A DNA stretch of 64,000 nt. It comes from JAJYIW01 sp963781665 (GTDB lineage: Bacteria > Chloroflexota > Anaerolineae > Anaerolineales > Anaerolineaceae). The position numbers were made by a program, and so were the translations under genes. The stretch lies in assembly GCA_963781665.1 (NCBI GenBank), contig CAWAGA010000002.1, positions 5,382,663 through 5,446,662 of the forward strand, read 5' to 3'. Of this stretch, positions 54,532-64,000 are shown piece by piece (the first letter of the stretch is position 1; the number at the start of each line of letters is the position of its first letter). Under the pieces are notes generated by a model. The model searched no databases. It saw only the letters and a list, made by a program, of their open reading frames with translations, and had not been told where the DNA came from.

Positions 54532-57495
54532 TCAATAATATTCCTTGATATACCCGTACGCTTTATCAAACAACTCCTGCTCTTTGTGCAACTGGTATTT
54601 CAACAGCACCCTGCGTAACGCTTGCTTGACCTCCCGCTCGCCGGCAATGGTTTGCTGCCAACCGGGGAAGCGAACATTGCGGACGATCTCGTCAATATCG
54701 GCTACGATGCGTTCAACGATAACCGGAGTTCTGAGTTGTCTTGGTTTCATTGAATAGCTCGGTTAATGCTGCCTTGGCGGATTGGCGTTCTTCTTCCGGG
54801 TCCACATCCTTTTCCGCCTGCAACACTTTACGGGCGATTTCAAGCAGTTGTTTCAGGTAATCCAGACTGTTGACCAGTCCTTGTTCCATGCGGTTCTTCA
54901 GATCTTCAAGCTGCTTTCCGAGCGCAATGAATTTTGGATTATTGCCATGCTTTCGGATGCGTGCGATGACCTTGATTTCCACCTCGCGGATCTTCTCTGG
55001 ATCGCGTTCTCCAAGCAGTTCATCCAGGAAATCCGCGTCCATGACCAATGTGTCCAGGTCATCCCGAACGCGTTCGACATGAACGTTCTCGTGGATCAAT
55101 TCCAGGGTCTTGGCTCCCAGTGCATGCCAGAGCAGCTTACCGCTGCCACTGGGCGGCTTCACAGACTCATACACCTGGCCTAACCAGCGATAATCATCTT
55201 CATAATCCGAAAGCACCGGGTCCGGCGATATCGCCTCCCAAAGTTGTGAAAGTAATGAAAAGTCGCCGGCGAATTTGTCCCGCGTTTCGTTATCCGGCAG
55301 GCACGCCTGGGCTGCCACCAGCCCTTCCCATCCACCGAGGGTGCGATCCACATTAGGAAAATATGCCAGGCAGGTTTGCATCGCTTCAGGAAGCTGCGCA
55401 TGCAGCGCCTTCAGGTTGGTAATCACCTGCTGCATGTTGGCTTCGTCAAAGGCCAACGTTCGAGCCACATCATCGAAAACGCCAATGTAATCCACAATCA
55501 AGCCATAATCCTTGCCGGGATAGGGACGATTTACGCGGCAGATGCCCTGCAGCAGATTGTGTTCCTTCATCGGCTTGTCCAGGTACATCACCTGCAGAAT
55601 AGGGGCATCAAACCCGGTCAAAAGGCGTGAAGTCACAATGAGGAACCTTAACGGATCTGCCGGATCGCGGAAACGGTCGAGCAATCTTTCCTCTTCTTCT
55701 TTACTGCGGTCGTAGGCTTTGTATTCCGTCTCATTGTGAAAAACGCTCATCACAATTTCACTGGCTTCCGGGCGCAGGATTTCATCCATGGCTTTTTTAT
55801 ACAGAACACAGGCCTGGCGGTCAAAGGTAACCACCATCGCCTTAAAGCCGTTGGGTTCCACCTTTTCCTGATAATGATCCACGATATCCGATACGATGCG
55901 CTGCACGCGTTCCGGCGCTTTGACCAATACCGCCATGCGCGCAGCCTGGCGCGCCAGGTTCGCCTGATCGGCTTCGGATAAATGACCGGTCAGATTGGCA
56001 TAGGCTTCATCAATGGATTGTTTGTCCACGCGCAACTCAACCAGGCGGGATTCAAAGCGCAAGGGCAGGGTGGCCTGGTCGCGGATGGATTCCTCAAAAG
56101 AGTAACGACTCAGATAGCCTTTCTCATCCTCTTCGGCGCCAAACGCAAAGAACGTGTTGCGGTCGCGCTGGTTGATGGGTGTACCGGTCATGCCGAACAG
56201 AAACGCATTGGGCAATGCTGCGCGCATTTTCCTGCCCAGGTCGCCTTCCTGGGTGCGGTGAGCTTCATCCACCAGGGCAATAATGTTATCGCGGTTATTC
56301 AGAACCCCGTCCGCTTCGCCAAACTTGTGGATGGTGGTGATAATCACCTTGCGCACATCCTGAGCCAACAGGGTGCGCAGTTCTTCACGGCTATCGGTTG
56401 AGATCAGGTTGGGAACATCCGCCGCGTTAAACGTAGCCGTAATCTGCGTATCCAGATCGATACGATCCACCACGATCAGCACGGTAGGATTTTTCAGCGC
56501 CGGATGCATGCGCAGTTTCTGCGCGGCAAATACCATCAGCAATGATTTGCCTGACCCCTGAAAATGCCAGATCAAGCCTTTCTTCACCCGACCCAGCACT
56601 ACCCGTTCGACGATCTGATTGGCAGCGTGATATTGTTGGAAGCGGCAAATGACCTTGGTCTTGCGATGTTTCTTGTCAGTGGCAAACAGGGTGAAGTTTT
56701 TGAGAATATCCAGAATGATCGCCGGGCGCAGCATGCCCAGCGCAGCGGTTTGCAGTTCATTCAAACCGGAATATTCATTGTTATCTTCTTCACGCCATGG
56801 TGCCCAGCTTTCCAGCGGCTGCCGGATAGCGCCATAGCGATAGGTTTTCCCTTCAGTGGCAAATGAAAATACATTCGGCGCAAAGAACGCTGGCACGTTG
56901 ACCTCATAATCATCCTGCACCTGTACCGCGCCATCTACCCATGAGATGGCCGGACGGGTGGGAGTTTTGGCTTCGCCGATTACCAGCGGAATGCCATTCA
57001 CAAACATCACCAGATCGAAGCGGCGGGTTTGCGAGCCGGCCTGGAAGATGACCTGATTGGCTAGATTGCAGTGATTATTTCCGATATTCTCAAAATCGAT
57101 CAAACGAACCGAGGTATGCTCATGGTTGGGGCCAAACGGCATCGAACGCTCGCCACGCAGCCAGGTAGTGAACTCCTCATTGGAGCGCACCAGCCCATCA
57201 CTTTTGACCGACAGAAGCACGGCACGCAAGCGGTAGAGCACCTCATCGGCGCGGTCGGGCTGCTCTGCGATTTCCGGGTTCAGGCGGATCAACGCCGCGC
57301 GTAGTTCATCTTCCAGCAGCACGTCCTGGGTGGAACGATGCAGTTTATCCGTGGTTTGTAAACCCAACCCTGCCCTCTGGCAAGCTGCGCAAGCGCGCCG
57401 GCGTACAACCCGGGCTGCTCGCCAATTTGTTTGCTGGTTTTGCCGCACAGCAGATCGCGGATGAAGAGTTCGACTGAGTTGGATTCGTTAAACAT
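54532..57495 (-). pseudogene. hsdR: Type I restriction enzyme HsdR, two frameshifts
   Basis: Starts at ATG 57495 (MFNESNSVELFIRDLLCGKT), overlapping the helicase stop by 8 bp. A break near 57360 moves the frame to the long reading 54713-57448: endonuclease region (FDLVMFVNGIPLVIGEAKTP), Walker A GSGKSLL, DEAH box VDEAHRT, HsdR C-terminal helicase parts. A second break near 54740 places the last 70 residues (TPVIVERIVADIDEIVRNVR) in yet another frame (54532-54750). The full protein would be about 985 residues. As read it is not functional. Confidence 0.85.
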
Positions 57496-58936
57496 TTTTT
57501 GTGTCACTTGATGTAGATTCCAATATTTTTCGCAACCTATCTTCCCTTGCCTTCTCACTTCGTGACACCACTGAAGTATCACTCATAATAGCGACCTCAA
57601 TTGGGTTCAGAGTAATACTGCTATCGTCTGGAAGTGTTGACCTTGATAAAATGACATACAAAAAGTTTTCACTTTCAGGTACGTCATAAAAGACCAGTGT
57701 ATCAAAATTTAGATCAACGCCCTTTAGAAGATTTGTGGAAGCGATTAAAATACCGCCATCTATTTCGAACTTACCTAATTCTGTTTGGATATCATAAGTG
57801 GGCATTTGACCATGTAATACATATATCTTTTCGAAGGACTCTTTCAGGGAACTAAACAAATACGTTAATGTGGATTTATAGGATGCATAAATCCATATTC
57901 GTGATGATTGATTCTTATGCTCTTTCAAGTAATTAAGCAGAGCATTGAACTTCGAATCAACCTGAATGTGATCCAGAGAATTTATTGTCGATGTAATTAG
58001 TTCGGTAACCTTTATAATATTTAGCGTAGACCAATCTGCATTAGGATGGTAAATATTTACATCACCTAGTAATTCTTCATCTTTTACATTTTCAATACCT
58101 GAACTAACTTCAGATGAAAATATTTCTAGGTCTCTATGTACTAAACAATTCCGCAGATTTCGTAAACTTTCTTCTGCTGCAAACAAACTTGATGACACTA
58201 AACGAGAGTGGATTTTTTGTTCAAGATTACTCATCACTAGTGATTTTGAGAGTTTCACATAACTCCGAATAAATGTAATTTCTTCGGCGGTTCTCGTGTA
58301 ATATACATTTCTAACTACATGTGGACGAGATGATCTTTCTGATGAAATTAGCTCTTTTCTACTCCACCGAGTCACCTTAAAAGTTCCATATTTCTCGCCA
58401 AGGATTTGTTTAATTTTATTGTTATCGAAGGGATCAGAAACTACTAGTTTATAATCGGAGTTAACTCCTGAAATGATCGAATAAAGATGACTAGCACGTT
58501 GGGAACCGGGTGAAAAGTGAACTTCATCAATAATAATCAAATCCCAATTTGTAGAAGTAATCAATTCTCCAGCATCTTCCAGTTTTGCGTTTTCCCAAGT
58601 ACCTACAACAATCATCTGTGGAAACACGAGACCTTGCATTTTCAATGTTTCATATTCTCGAAGAGTTTTTCGGCTTAGTACCATGAATCGTGAAGATTCA
58701 ACATATTCGCTAAATGCATACTTGTATTGATCAACTAGCACTTTTGCTGAAGTCAGAATAAGAATCCTCTGAGCTCCTTTTGATATAAACCTGTCAACAA
58801 TTACTGCGATTGTTATAGTTTTTCCAGTTCCTAATGGTGCAAGTAATAGATGATTCCGATTGCCGGTAAGGCTAAAAATGGATTCGACAAACTCTTTTTG
58901 GTAATTACTTAATTTAACATTTCGGATCTCATCCAT
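57488..58936 (-). CDS. Compact SF2 helicase (DEVH), partner of CBS-HEPN protein
   Basis: 482 residues, intact. YQKEFVESIFSLTG Q-like motif, Walker A LLAPLGTGKT (35-40), LILTSAKVLVDQYKYAF, DEVH box LIIIDEVHFSPGSQR, and C-terminal helicase motifs RIWIYASYKSTLTYLFSSL, GGILIASTNLLKGVDLNFDT and FLYVILSRS. No HsdR-type nuclease domain. Starts 2 bp after the CBS-HEPN stop and overlaps the hsdR start. I do not recognise the pair as a named system; a nucleic-acid-sensing motor for the HEPN protein is a reasonable guess. Confidence 0.7.
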   Translation of the reverse strand: MDEIRNVKLSNYQKEFVESIFSLTGNRNHLLLAPLGTGKTITIAVIVDRFISKGAQRILILTSAKVLVDQYKYAFSEYVESSRFMVLSRKTLREYETLKMQGLVFPQMIVVGTWENAKLEDAGELITSTNWDLIIIDEVHFSPGSQRASHLYSIISGVNSDYKLVVSDPFDNNKIKQILGEKYGTFKVTRWSRKELISSERSSRPHVVRNVYYTRTAEEITFIRSYVKLSKSLVMSNLEQKIHSRLVSSSLFAAEESLRNLRNCLVHRDLEIFSSEVSSGIENVKDEELLGDVNIYHPNADWSTLNIIKVTELITSTINSLDHIQVDSKFNALLNYLKEHKNQSSRIWIYASYKSTLTYLFSSLKESFEKIYVLHGQMPTYDIQTELGKFEIDGGILIASTNLLKGVDLNFDTLVFYDVPESENFLYVILSRSTLPDDSSITLNPIEVAIMSDTSVVSRSEKAREDRLRKILESTSSDTKNV

Positions 58937-58938
58937 AA

Positions 58939-59790
58939 TTACACCTTTGCCTTTTTTGCCTGATAGGCTGTAAGAGCATTCTTAATCCAATCTCGATGGG
59001 TGAGTAATTTCTTAATATCGTCTTCGGTTATTTCTCTACGAAAATGGAACACATCATTTCTAAGGTCTCTAATTTCCTCTAGTTTCACTCGTGTTCTCTT
59101 TCGCTGTAAATCACCTGTCATAAAAATCACTTCGAAAGAGTTCCAAGTTCTTCCATCACCAATTATCTGAACATAATCATTAAAGGTCATTTCCTCTATT
59201 GATTTAGGCATCTTTTCGGGTAGATATACTTGGGCAAGTGTCAATCGCGCCATGTCAATTAATTGGTCAGGGGTGGTGCAACTACGAAGAATATTCCTAA
59301 CAGCTCCCTCGATCTCTCCAAGTAAAATGAATGGGCTTGATAATTTGTATAAATAATTCACCAGGTCGATTGGAGTGAATAATCCTCTCAATTCATTGCG
59401 ATTTCCAACAAGAACAACGTCTCTTTTATCCAATTTATCAAGAGAGTTGGTTAAGTCATCCAAAATATCGACAAAATCAACAGGCTCTATAAATTCGCCA
59501 ACAGGAAAATGATCTAGATCTATTTTTTCACCAATCATCTCAATAACCTTTGAGGAAAATGATCGATAGCTGAAAATTCCTAATACTTCGTTGCCAGCTT
59601 TAACTGGGATTTGTGAATAATTATTTTCCTTCATTAAACCAAGTGCTTGGTTTACGGATGTGTCATACTCGACAAAAACAGGATCATGGTCTTCTGGTAG
59701 AACATTATTAACCCTATGAAACACACTTGTCAATTCCAGAATCGGTATGACTATCATTTCAATTTCATTAATCACTTGAGGAAACGCCAT
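58939..59790 (-). CDS. CBS-pair protein with C-terminal HEPN (Swt1-like)
   Basis: 283 residues, intact. Two CBS motifs in the first ~150 (VNQALGLMKENNYSQIPVKA; KRDVVLVGNRNELRGLFTPI, DLVNYL). The C-terminal ~130 form a HEPN-type helical domain ending DLRNDVFHFRREI, with RNxxxH at 244-249, the active-site motif of HEPN RNases. CBS pairs bind adenosyl nucleotides (AMP, ATP, cyclic di-AMP, SAM), so this looks like a nucleotide-gated RNase. Its ATG directly follows the stop of a 23-codon hsdR-like leader frame (TAAATG). Confidence 0.7.
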   Translation of the reverse strand: MAFPQVINEIEMIVIPILELTSVFHRVNNVLPEDHDPVFVEYDTSVNQALGLMKENNYSQIPVKAGNEVLGIFSYRSFSSKVIEMIGEKIDLDHFPVGEFIEPVDFVDILDDLTNSLDKLDKRDVVLVGNRNELRGLFTPIDLVNYLYKLSSPFILLGEIEGAVRNILRSCTTPDQLIDMARLTLAQVYLPEKMPKSIEEMTFNDYVQIIGDGRTWNSFEVIFMTGDLQRKRTRVKLEEIRDLRNDVFHFRREITEDDIKKLLTHRDWIKNALTAYQAKKAKV

Positions 59791-59862
59791 TTACTCCTCC
59801 GATTTCCCGCACAATTGATCAAGTATGAAGAGCTCGATTGAGTTGGATTCGTTGAAAGTCAT
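59791..59862 (-). other. Minicistron equal to the hsdR N-terminus
   Basis: MTFNESNSIELFILDQLCGK plus SEE, then stop. It matches the canonical HsdR start (MTFNESN...) and the first 20 codons of the hsdR gene 2.4 kb downstream at about 75% base identity. So the hsdR start exists on both sides of the CBS-HEPN/helicase pair. Its stop adjoins the CBS-HEPN ATG, and it probably couples translation of that gene to hsdS. Confidence 0.8.
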
Positions 59863-59896
59863 TTATACAACCTTTTCCTGTTTCTTTTACTCAAGT

Positions 59897-61066
59897 TCAT
59901 ATTGACCTATGATAGGCAAGATGCTCATTTATTAGGAATTTTGACAATTCTTTTATTTTCTGGATATGAATATCCACTTCTTTCTTGTTTTTATCTAAAA
60001 GAGATAGTAACGAAGCCATTTCGATTTGCTCACCAAGAGAGTTTAAATTGATGCTATATTCAGCAATATCTGAAGGCTTTATTGCGGGATAATTCGTACC
60101 TGTCATTCTCTCATTGCAATAATCAAAAAAATCCTTTGTAAAGAAAATATGTAATAAGAAATCAGCATCTATTTCGGGTCCAGGAGACACAACACATATT
60201 CCAGTTGATGCAACAAGATTCTCTTTGTCAGTAATAACTTTAGCAAATGCTTTAAAATAAGGCCGCACCATAGATAACAAGATATCTCCATTCGTAACTT
60301 TTCTTCTCGCACGACTTGGTGCTTCTCCAAATTCATATTTTACCGTCGGGTCAATAGTCTTGGATTTAAGACAGGAAATATCAATGTATTCAATAACGAA
60401 ATCAGATGGTGTTGTTTTTTCAGAATAGGTTTGACTATTTATTTCAGCAACTTCTTTAATTTTTACTTTTTTTCCATCTGGTGAAGGAATTGCCAGTTTT
60501 ATAGCTAAATATTGCAAATAATAATTTTCAATATGTGCTGATAATTTTTCAAAATTATTAATTGCTCTATCCGCAGCCCAGAGGATCTCTGCGATGCGGC
60601 GCTGTTCGTCCAGTGGTGGCAGGGAGAATTCATATCGTGCCAATTCCTTGAACTTGGTACGTGGTGAGAGCGAGCCGGCAGAAGTATCCAGGGCATGTTC
60701 AAAGAACCCATCCGATTGACAAATATAGGGCAATAATTCCGGTAAAAGACGGTCATTTTTGGGTTCGAACACCAAAATATCGCTGGAACACAACCCATCG
60801 AACTCAGCCACGGCCAATTTCCGCTGATAGGCGCGGCGTTTTCCAAACAAAACCTGCCCTTGGCGAAAACAGCGGGTAAAACTGGTACCTTCTGAAATCA
60901 ATCCCCAGTGCTGAATGTGCAACAATTCGGGTTCGATATGTTCAAGGCCAACATAGCGTTCTAATCCGCTGTTCTGTGGGTCGCGAATGGATTCATCCAC
61001 GTTGCGGACGACGTCACCGAATGCTACTTTGGGCCAGCGTGATGAATTATTAATAATTGAAGCCAT
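59897..61066 (-). CDS. hsdS: Type I restriction specificity subunit HsdS
   Basis: 389 residues, intact. Two target-recognition domains, each followed by a conserved helix (SLPPLDEQRRIAEILWAADR after TRD1; NLNSLGEQIEMASLLSLLDK after TRD2). Typical TRD pieces: YVGLEHIEPE, GQVLFGKRRAYQRKLA, NGDILLSMVRPYFKA. It sets the DNA sequence recognised by the complex. Start overlaps the stop of the DUF6236 gene (TAATG). Confidence 0.9.
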   Translation of the reverse strand: MASIINNSSRWPKVAFGDVVRNVDESIRDPQNSGLERYVGLEHIEPELLHIQHWGLISEGTSFTRCFRQGQVLFGKRRAYQRKLAVAEFDGLCSSDILVFEPKNDRLLPELLPYICQSDGFFEHALDTSAGSLSPRTKFKELARYEFSLPPLDEQRRIAEILWAADRAINNFEKLSAHIENYYLQYLAIKLAIPSPDGKKVKIKEVAEINSQTYSEKTTPSDFVIEYIDISCLKSKTIDPTVKYEFGEAPSRARRKVTNGDILLSMVRPYFKAFAKVITDKENLVASTGICVVSPGPEIDADFLLHIFFTKDFFDYCNERMTGTNYPAIKPSDIAEYSINLNSLGEQIEMASLLSLLDKNKKEVDIHIQKIKELSKFLINEHLAYHRSI

Positions 61067-62094
61067 TAAATGATTGCCTCTTGTTTTGCATGATACAGGT
61101 ATGAGAAGGAATTCTCTCTGAGGAGTTTTCGACGTTCATTGCGGCGGTCCAAGAGATAATTGGATACAGAAGTCACGCCCAATACTCCCAGCCCTGCAAG
61201 TTTATATTCAATCGGGATTTGGAAGGAGGATAAAGCCAAAACAGGAATAGTATCTGCCTTGATAAGAGTTTCCAGAACTCCCTCTCCACAATTGCAATTT
61301 TTCTTCGTACATTGATTTACTCAGATCAGATACTCTGGTATTGATCAGGTCTGAATATCGCGAAGCGATATCCCGAATTTGACTAACCTCTTGTGAATTT
61401 TTCAACTCATCCTGGATGCCCCAAATAACTTCGCGAAAAGAGATCAATTCATCCCTTCTTTTGGATTTAAATTCAGGATCTTTTCTAGAGGAGTATCCTG
61501 AGATGGAACTGGAAGAATATCCTGTAAAGTCAGTTCAAAACAGGATGCACTGAAATATCGTTTCTCTGTTTGAAAAATGAAATCTTTAAAAAGCCCAAAA
61601 TCAGTTCCTGGAATGGTCGTCTCTTCTGCTGAATCAGCCATATATTTTGCCAATAATGACATATAGAGCCACGCGGCAGACCGTTCAAATTGATACCAAG
61701 GATCATATCGGTCTCTCAGGATGGCGAGTCCTTTTGATTGAATGTATTCCGACAAATTATCTGTTATTTTAGCAATATGGATTGGAGAATCGAACCTTCT
61801 GGCTTCCGGAGGTGGTAGTCTCTTCCAAAAAGAGGGCTTTTTTGAGATATGGATGAACTCTTGTTCAAATTCCATCCGTAGCCTTTGATCTCCGATAATA
61901 AAGTCTTCGGGATTATATGAACGATACACATTTAGTTCATACAGTTTATGTAAATCCTGAAGATCATGACCTGCCCGGTCAAATTCTCTTGGAATGATTG
62001 ACCCAATCCGATCCCAATAAAGTAGTGCCTGACGCAGCCATGCTCCATCAGGAATTGCTATTTTGGGGTAATAAAGGATTGTATTTGGCATCAA
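61066..62094 (-). pseudogene. DUF6236-family protein, two frameshifts
   Basis: First part (61444-62094) has the DUF6236 opening YYPKIAIPDGAWLRQALLYW, DRIGSIIPREF. The frame then shifts at 61444-61447 to SFREVIWGIQDELKNSQEVS and again near 61270 to TLIKADTIPVLALSSFQIPI, IEYKLAGLGVLGVTSVSNYL, DRRNERRKLL, ending at 61066. Joined, it would be about 340 residues. Function of the family is unknown; it is often seen among defence genes. Confidence 0.6.
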
Positions 62095-62114
62095 TCGCTC
62101 TTTCTTGGCTGTTT

Positions 62115-63214
62115 CTATGAATTATCGTCTGTCCATTGGAAGTGTCGTTTTAATTGATTTAAGTTCTGAGGGGGTACGATACCATCATGCTGTAATCGAC
62201 CCACAACAATCCCGGGGGCTATTCCCAGTTGTTGCGCAAACTCGATGATATCCTCGTGACTGATGTGCGCGCCGCGTGGATGAAAACGCCTGAATGTTTC
62301 CGGCGGAATCAGAAAATCGGACGCAAACCGGTCCGCTTCTTCTTCCTTGGCGCGCACATCCTCGCTGACTTCATCGTCATCTTCCAGGAATACTTCGCGT
62401 TTTCCATGCAGCAAAATGTGCGCCGCTTCATGAAAGTAGGTGAACCACAGGTGGTCATCCGTTTTGTACCGCAGACTGAGCATGATCATGGCTTTGGTGG
62501 GGGTTAACCAGCGTGTCGCGCACAGGTACGCGTGCCTGGAATTTCAGGGACGAATATCACCGCCACGCCTGCCTGTGTGCACATCTCGGTCACCTGAGGG
62601 ACAAAGACTTCCGGTGGCTGCGTGGTTAACCCACGGATCTGTTGAAGCGCTTGACGAAAACGAGCTTCATCATAGGGCGCAATTGAATTTGAGCAGATTG
62701 AATTTCTCCCTGGCGCAACCAGGCTGAAACCGTGGCCGGGTCAGCCGCGAAGGTGGGCGATTGTCGCCACTGGGTCCCCTGCAGCATAGTTTGCCATTGG
62801 ACCGGGGACGCCACACCCAGGTAGCGCAGCAATTCTTCAAGCTGGTTGATCGGATCGCTGTGTTCGGCAATCCAATCCATCTTGATCATTGCCCTTAATG
62901 GGAATTTCTTCATCCAGGGAATATATTCAGCCAGCGCTTTGCGCTCTTCCTGGCGGGCCAGCCAATCGCGATAATTTTGTTCACGATTGTTCCAAAAGCT
63001 GCCGGCGTGCCCAAAACGCGCTCAACTGGATGGCTGTCTCGGGCGTTAAAGCCGCCTTGCCTTTGATGATCTCATTGATGGTTTTCTTGGGCCGGCCGGT
63101 ACGCTCTGCCAGTTCAGCCTGAGACATCCCCCGATCTTCCAGGATCTCCAGCAGTGTTTCACCGGGTGGGGATACAACATCTGGCGTGTATTGGTTTTGA
63201 ATGGGGTTACTCAT
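62115..63214 (-). pseudogene. HigA-like HTH plus ImmA peptidase, frameshifted
   Basis: Begins MSNPIQNQYTPDVVSPPGET and an XRE HTH (LLEILEDRGMSQAELAERTG, RPKKTINEIIKGKAALTPET). The frame breaks near 63030; the next pieces (NNREQNYRDWLARQEER; MKKFPLRAMIKMDWIAEHSD) and the ImmA part (FTYFHEAAHILLHGKREVF; EEEADRFASDFLIPPETFRR) lie in other frames, with a further break near 62640. Together they match the fused HigA-ImmA antitoxins of about 360 residues. Overlaps the end of the HigB-like gene by 8 bp. Confidence 0.75.
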
Positions 63215-63549
63215 GTGTATCCTCGATTCCGATAATTTCAATTGTTCTCACATTTTTCCAGTCAATCCCGCCGTCCGGGATGGCTTGCTCGCCGATGGAT
63301 TATCGGCAGGTACAAAAATAAAACGCCACTGACCATCCAGATCTAAGGATATCTGCCCTCCATGATCCCTTGACAATTCGTGACAGCGTGGATATATTTT
63401 GCCAAGGACCTCTAGGGTTTCAGAGGCAGCCATATCATCCAATCGTTGCCCTGGATCTTCCTCGCTTGAGGTTTTCCGCGCCGTTTGATCAAGAGCTTAT
63501 TTTCATTACATTCTTTCTCAAAAGATTTATCGCGAAACAAGATGTTCAA
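63207..63549 (-). pseudogene. HigB-like toxin, frameshifted
   Basis: From TTG 63549 (AGGGGG upstream): NILFRDKSFEKECNENKLLI, KRRGKPQARKI, then a shift to LDDMAASETLEVLGKIYPRC, HELSRDHGGQISLDLDGQWR, FIFVPADNP, and a second shift to PDGGIDWKNVRTIEIIGIED. The usual RelE/HigB fold of ~115 residues in three frames, so dead as read. Next to the HigA-like gene in toxin-first order. Confidence 0.75.
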
Positions 63550-63649
63550 CGGGTTTCCCCCTCTTTGGATAATATCATTAACGTCAGGGGTTAATAATAT
63601 TATACAACATAATTGGCTTATTACACTACCTTCGATGGGTGGTATGTTG

Positions 63650-64000
63650 CTAAACGATTGACTTTTCCAAATCATTCATCATTTCTTTTAAGGACTTACG
63701 CAATTCTATTGAGCTGGATTGCCACTCCGCAATAGCTTTCGCAAGCGAATTTTCATTTGGGTTGCCCTGGTTTCCATTACCATTTTTCTTGTGCATGAGA
63801 AGCGGTAAGATCGAAATATTCCCATTTTGATCAAGCGTTTCCTCTTTCGCGATCACCCGGGTGAAACCCTCTTCGTCTTCGAATGCGCGGTAAGAAGCGC
63901 TGATCCGTTGGATGTGATCATCTTCCAGGAAGCTCTGCGTGTGTTTACGAGTCACTCCTCTGATGGCATTGATTTATAAGATCTTTTCCCTTGCGGTCAG
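63650..64000 (-). pseudogene. hsdM: Type I methyltransferase HsdM, C-terminus with premature stop, cut by window edge
   Basis: The last ~100 residues (TRKHTQSFLEDDHIQRISAS, YRAFEDEEGFTRVI, LAKAIAEWQSSSIELRKSLK) are the C-terminal helical part of HsdM. Upstream the frame reads LTAREKIL, a TAA at 63976-63974, then INAIRGVTRKH, so one nonsense change interrupts the gene just before this part. The catalytic NPPF region lies outside the window. Confidence 0.75.

Overview
The window looks like accessory DNA from a Chloroflexota bacterium, most likely Anaerolineae. This rests on lipoproteins with Thr/Pro-rich TPTPTP-type linkers and propeller domains, an Os1348/NHLP-like small peptide, and MauE/MauD-like redox genes. 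No rRNA or core gene is present, so the taxon is inference. No CRISPR array and no complete tRNA were seen.

1-7.7 kb. Leftward: a truncated solute-binding protein, a signal peptidase I, a 12-cysteine protein and a MauD-like thioredoxin. Rightward: four tightly packed genes that I read as a ComQXPA-like quorum-sensing locus. They are a 72-residue peptide with Trp four residues from its end, an overlapping polyprenyl-synthase-like enzyme (ComQ-like), a PDZ/multi-membrane/GAF/HisKA_3 kinase (ComP-like) and an overlapping NarL-type regulator (ComA-like). A perfect 22-bp palindrome lies at the -35 region in front of the peptide gene. This is the most novel item in the window.

7.7-14.6 kb and 26.5-32.7 kb. 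Two diverged copies of one recombinase element. Each has a ~0.6-kb conserved non-coding leader, a tyrosine recombinase, an HTH protein, a DNA-binding/zinc-ribbon protein and a second recombinase. A cargo slot holding toxin-antitoxin genes follows, then an opposing third recombinase, a terminator and a 45-bp 3' piece of a tRNA-Met(CAU) gene. The cargo differs: AbiEi plus a dead AbiEii and DUF433/DUF5615 in copy A, HigBA plus DUF433 and a dead DUF5615 in copy B.

14.6-26.4 kb. Two beta-propeller lipoproteins, then a duplicated leftward cassette (MauE-like membrane protein, twin-arginine protein, Cys-rich M23-like protein). The second cassette copy sits between an OmpR-type regulator and a histidine kinase that probably once formed an operon. 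Both cassette promoters carry the same inverted repeat.

33-64 kb. A leftward defence island. It holds a Druantia type III-like pair (DruH-like, and DruE-like split by a frameshift), an XRE-ImmA/PIN toxin-antitoxin pair, an IS21-family element with a second IS21 inserted in its istA, a SPARHA-like short Argonaute system (HNH-APAZ plus MID-PIWI protein), and a type I restriction operon. The restriction operon runs hsdM, HigBA-like, DUF6236, hsdS, CBS-HEPN, helicase, hsdR. The CBS-HEPN and helicase genes sit exactly at the hsdR start, whose first codons are present on both sides. Many restriction-operon genes carry frameshifts, while the nested CBS-HEPN/helicase pair is intact.
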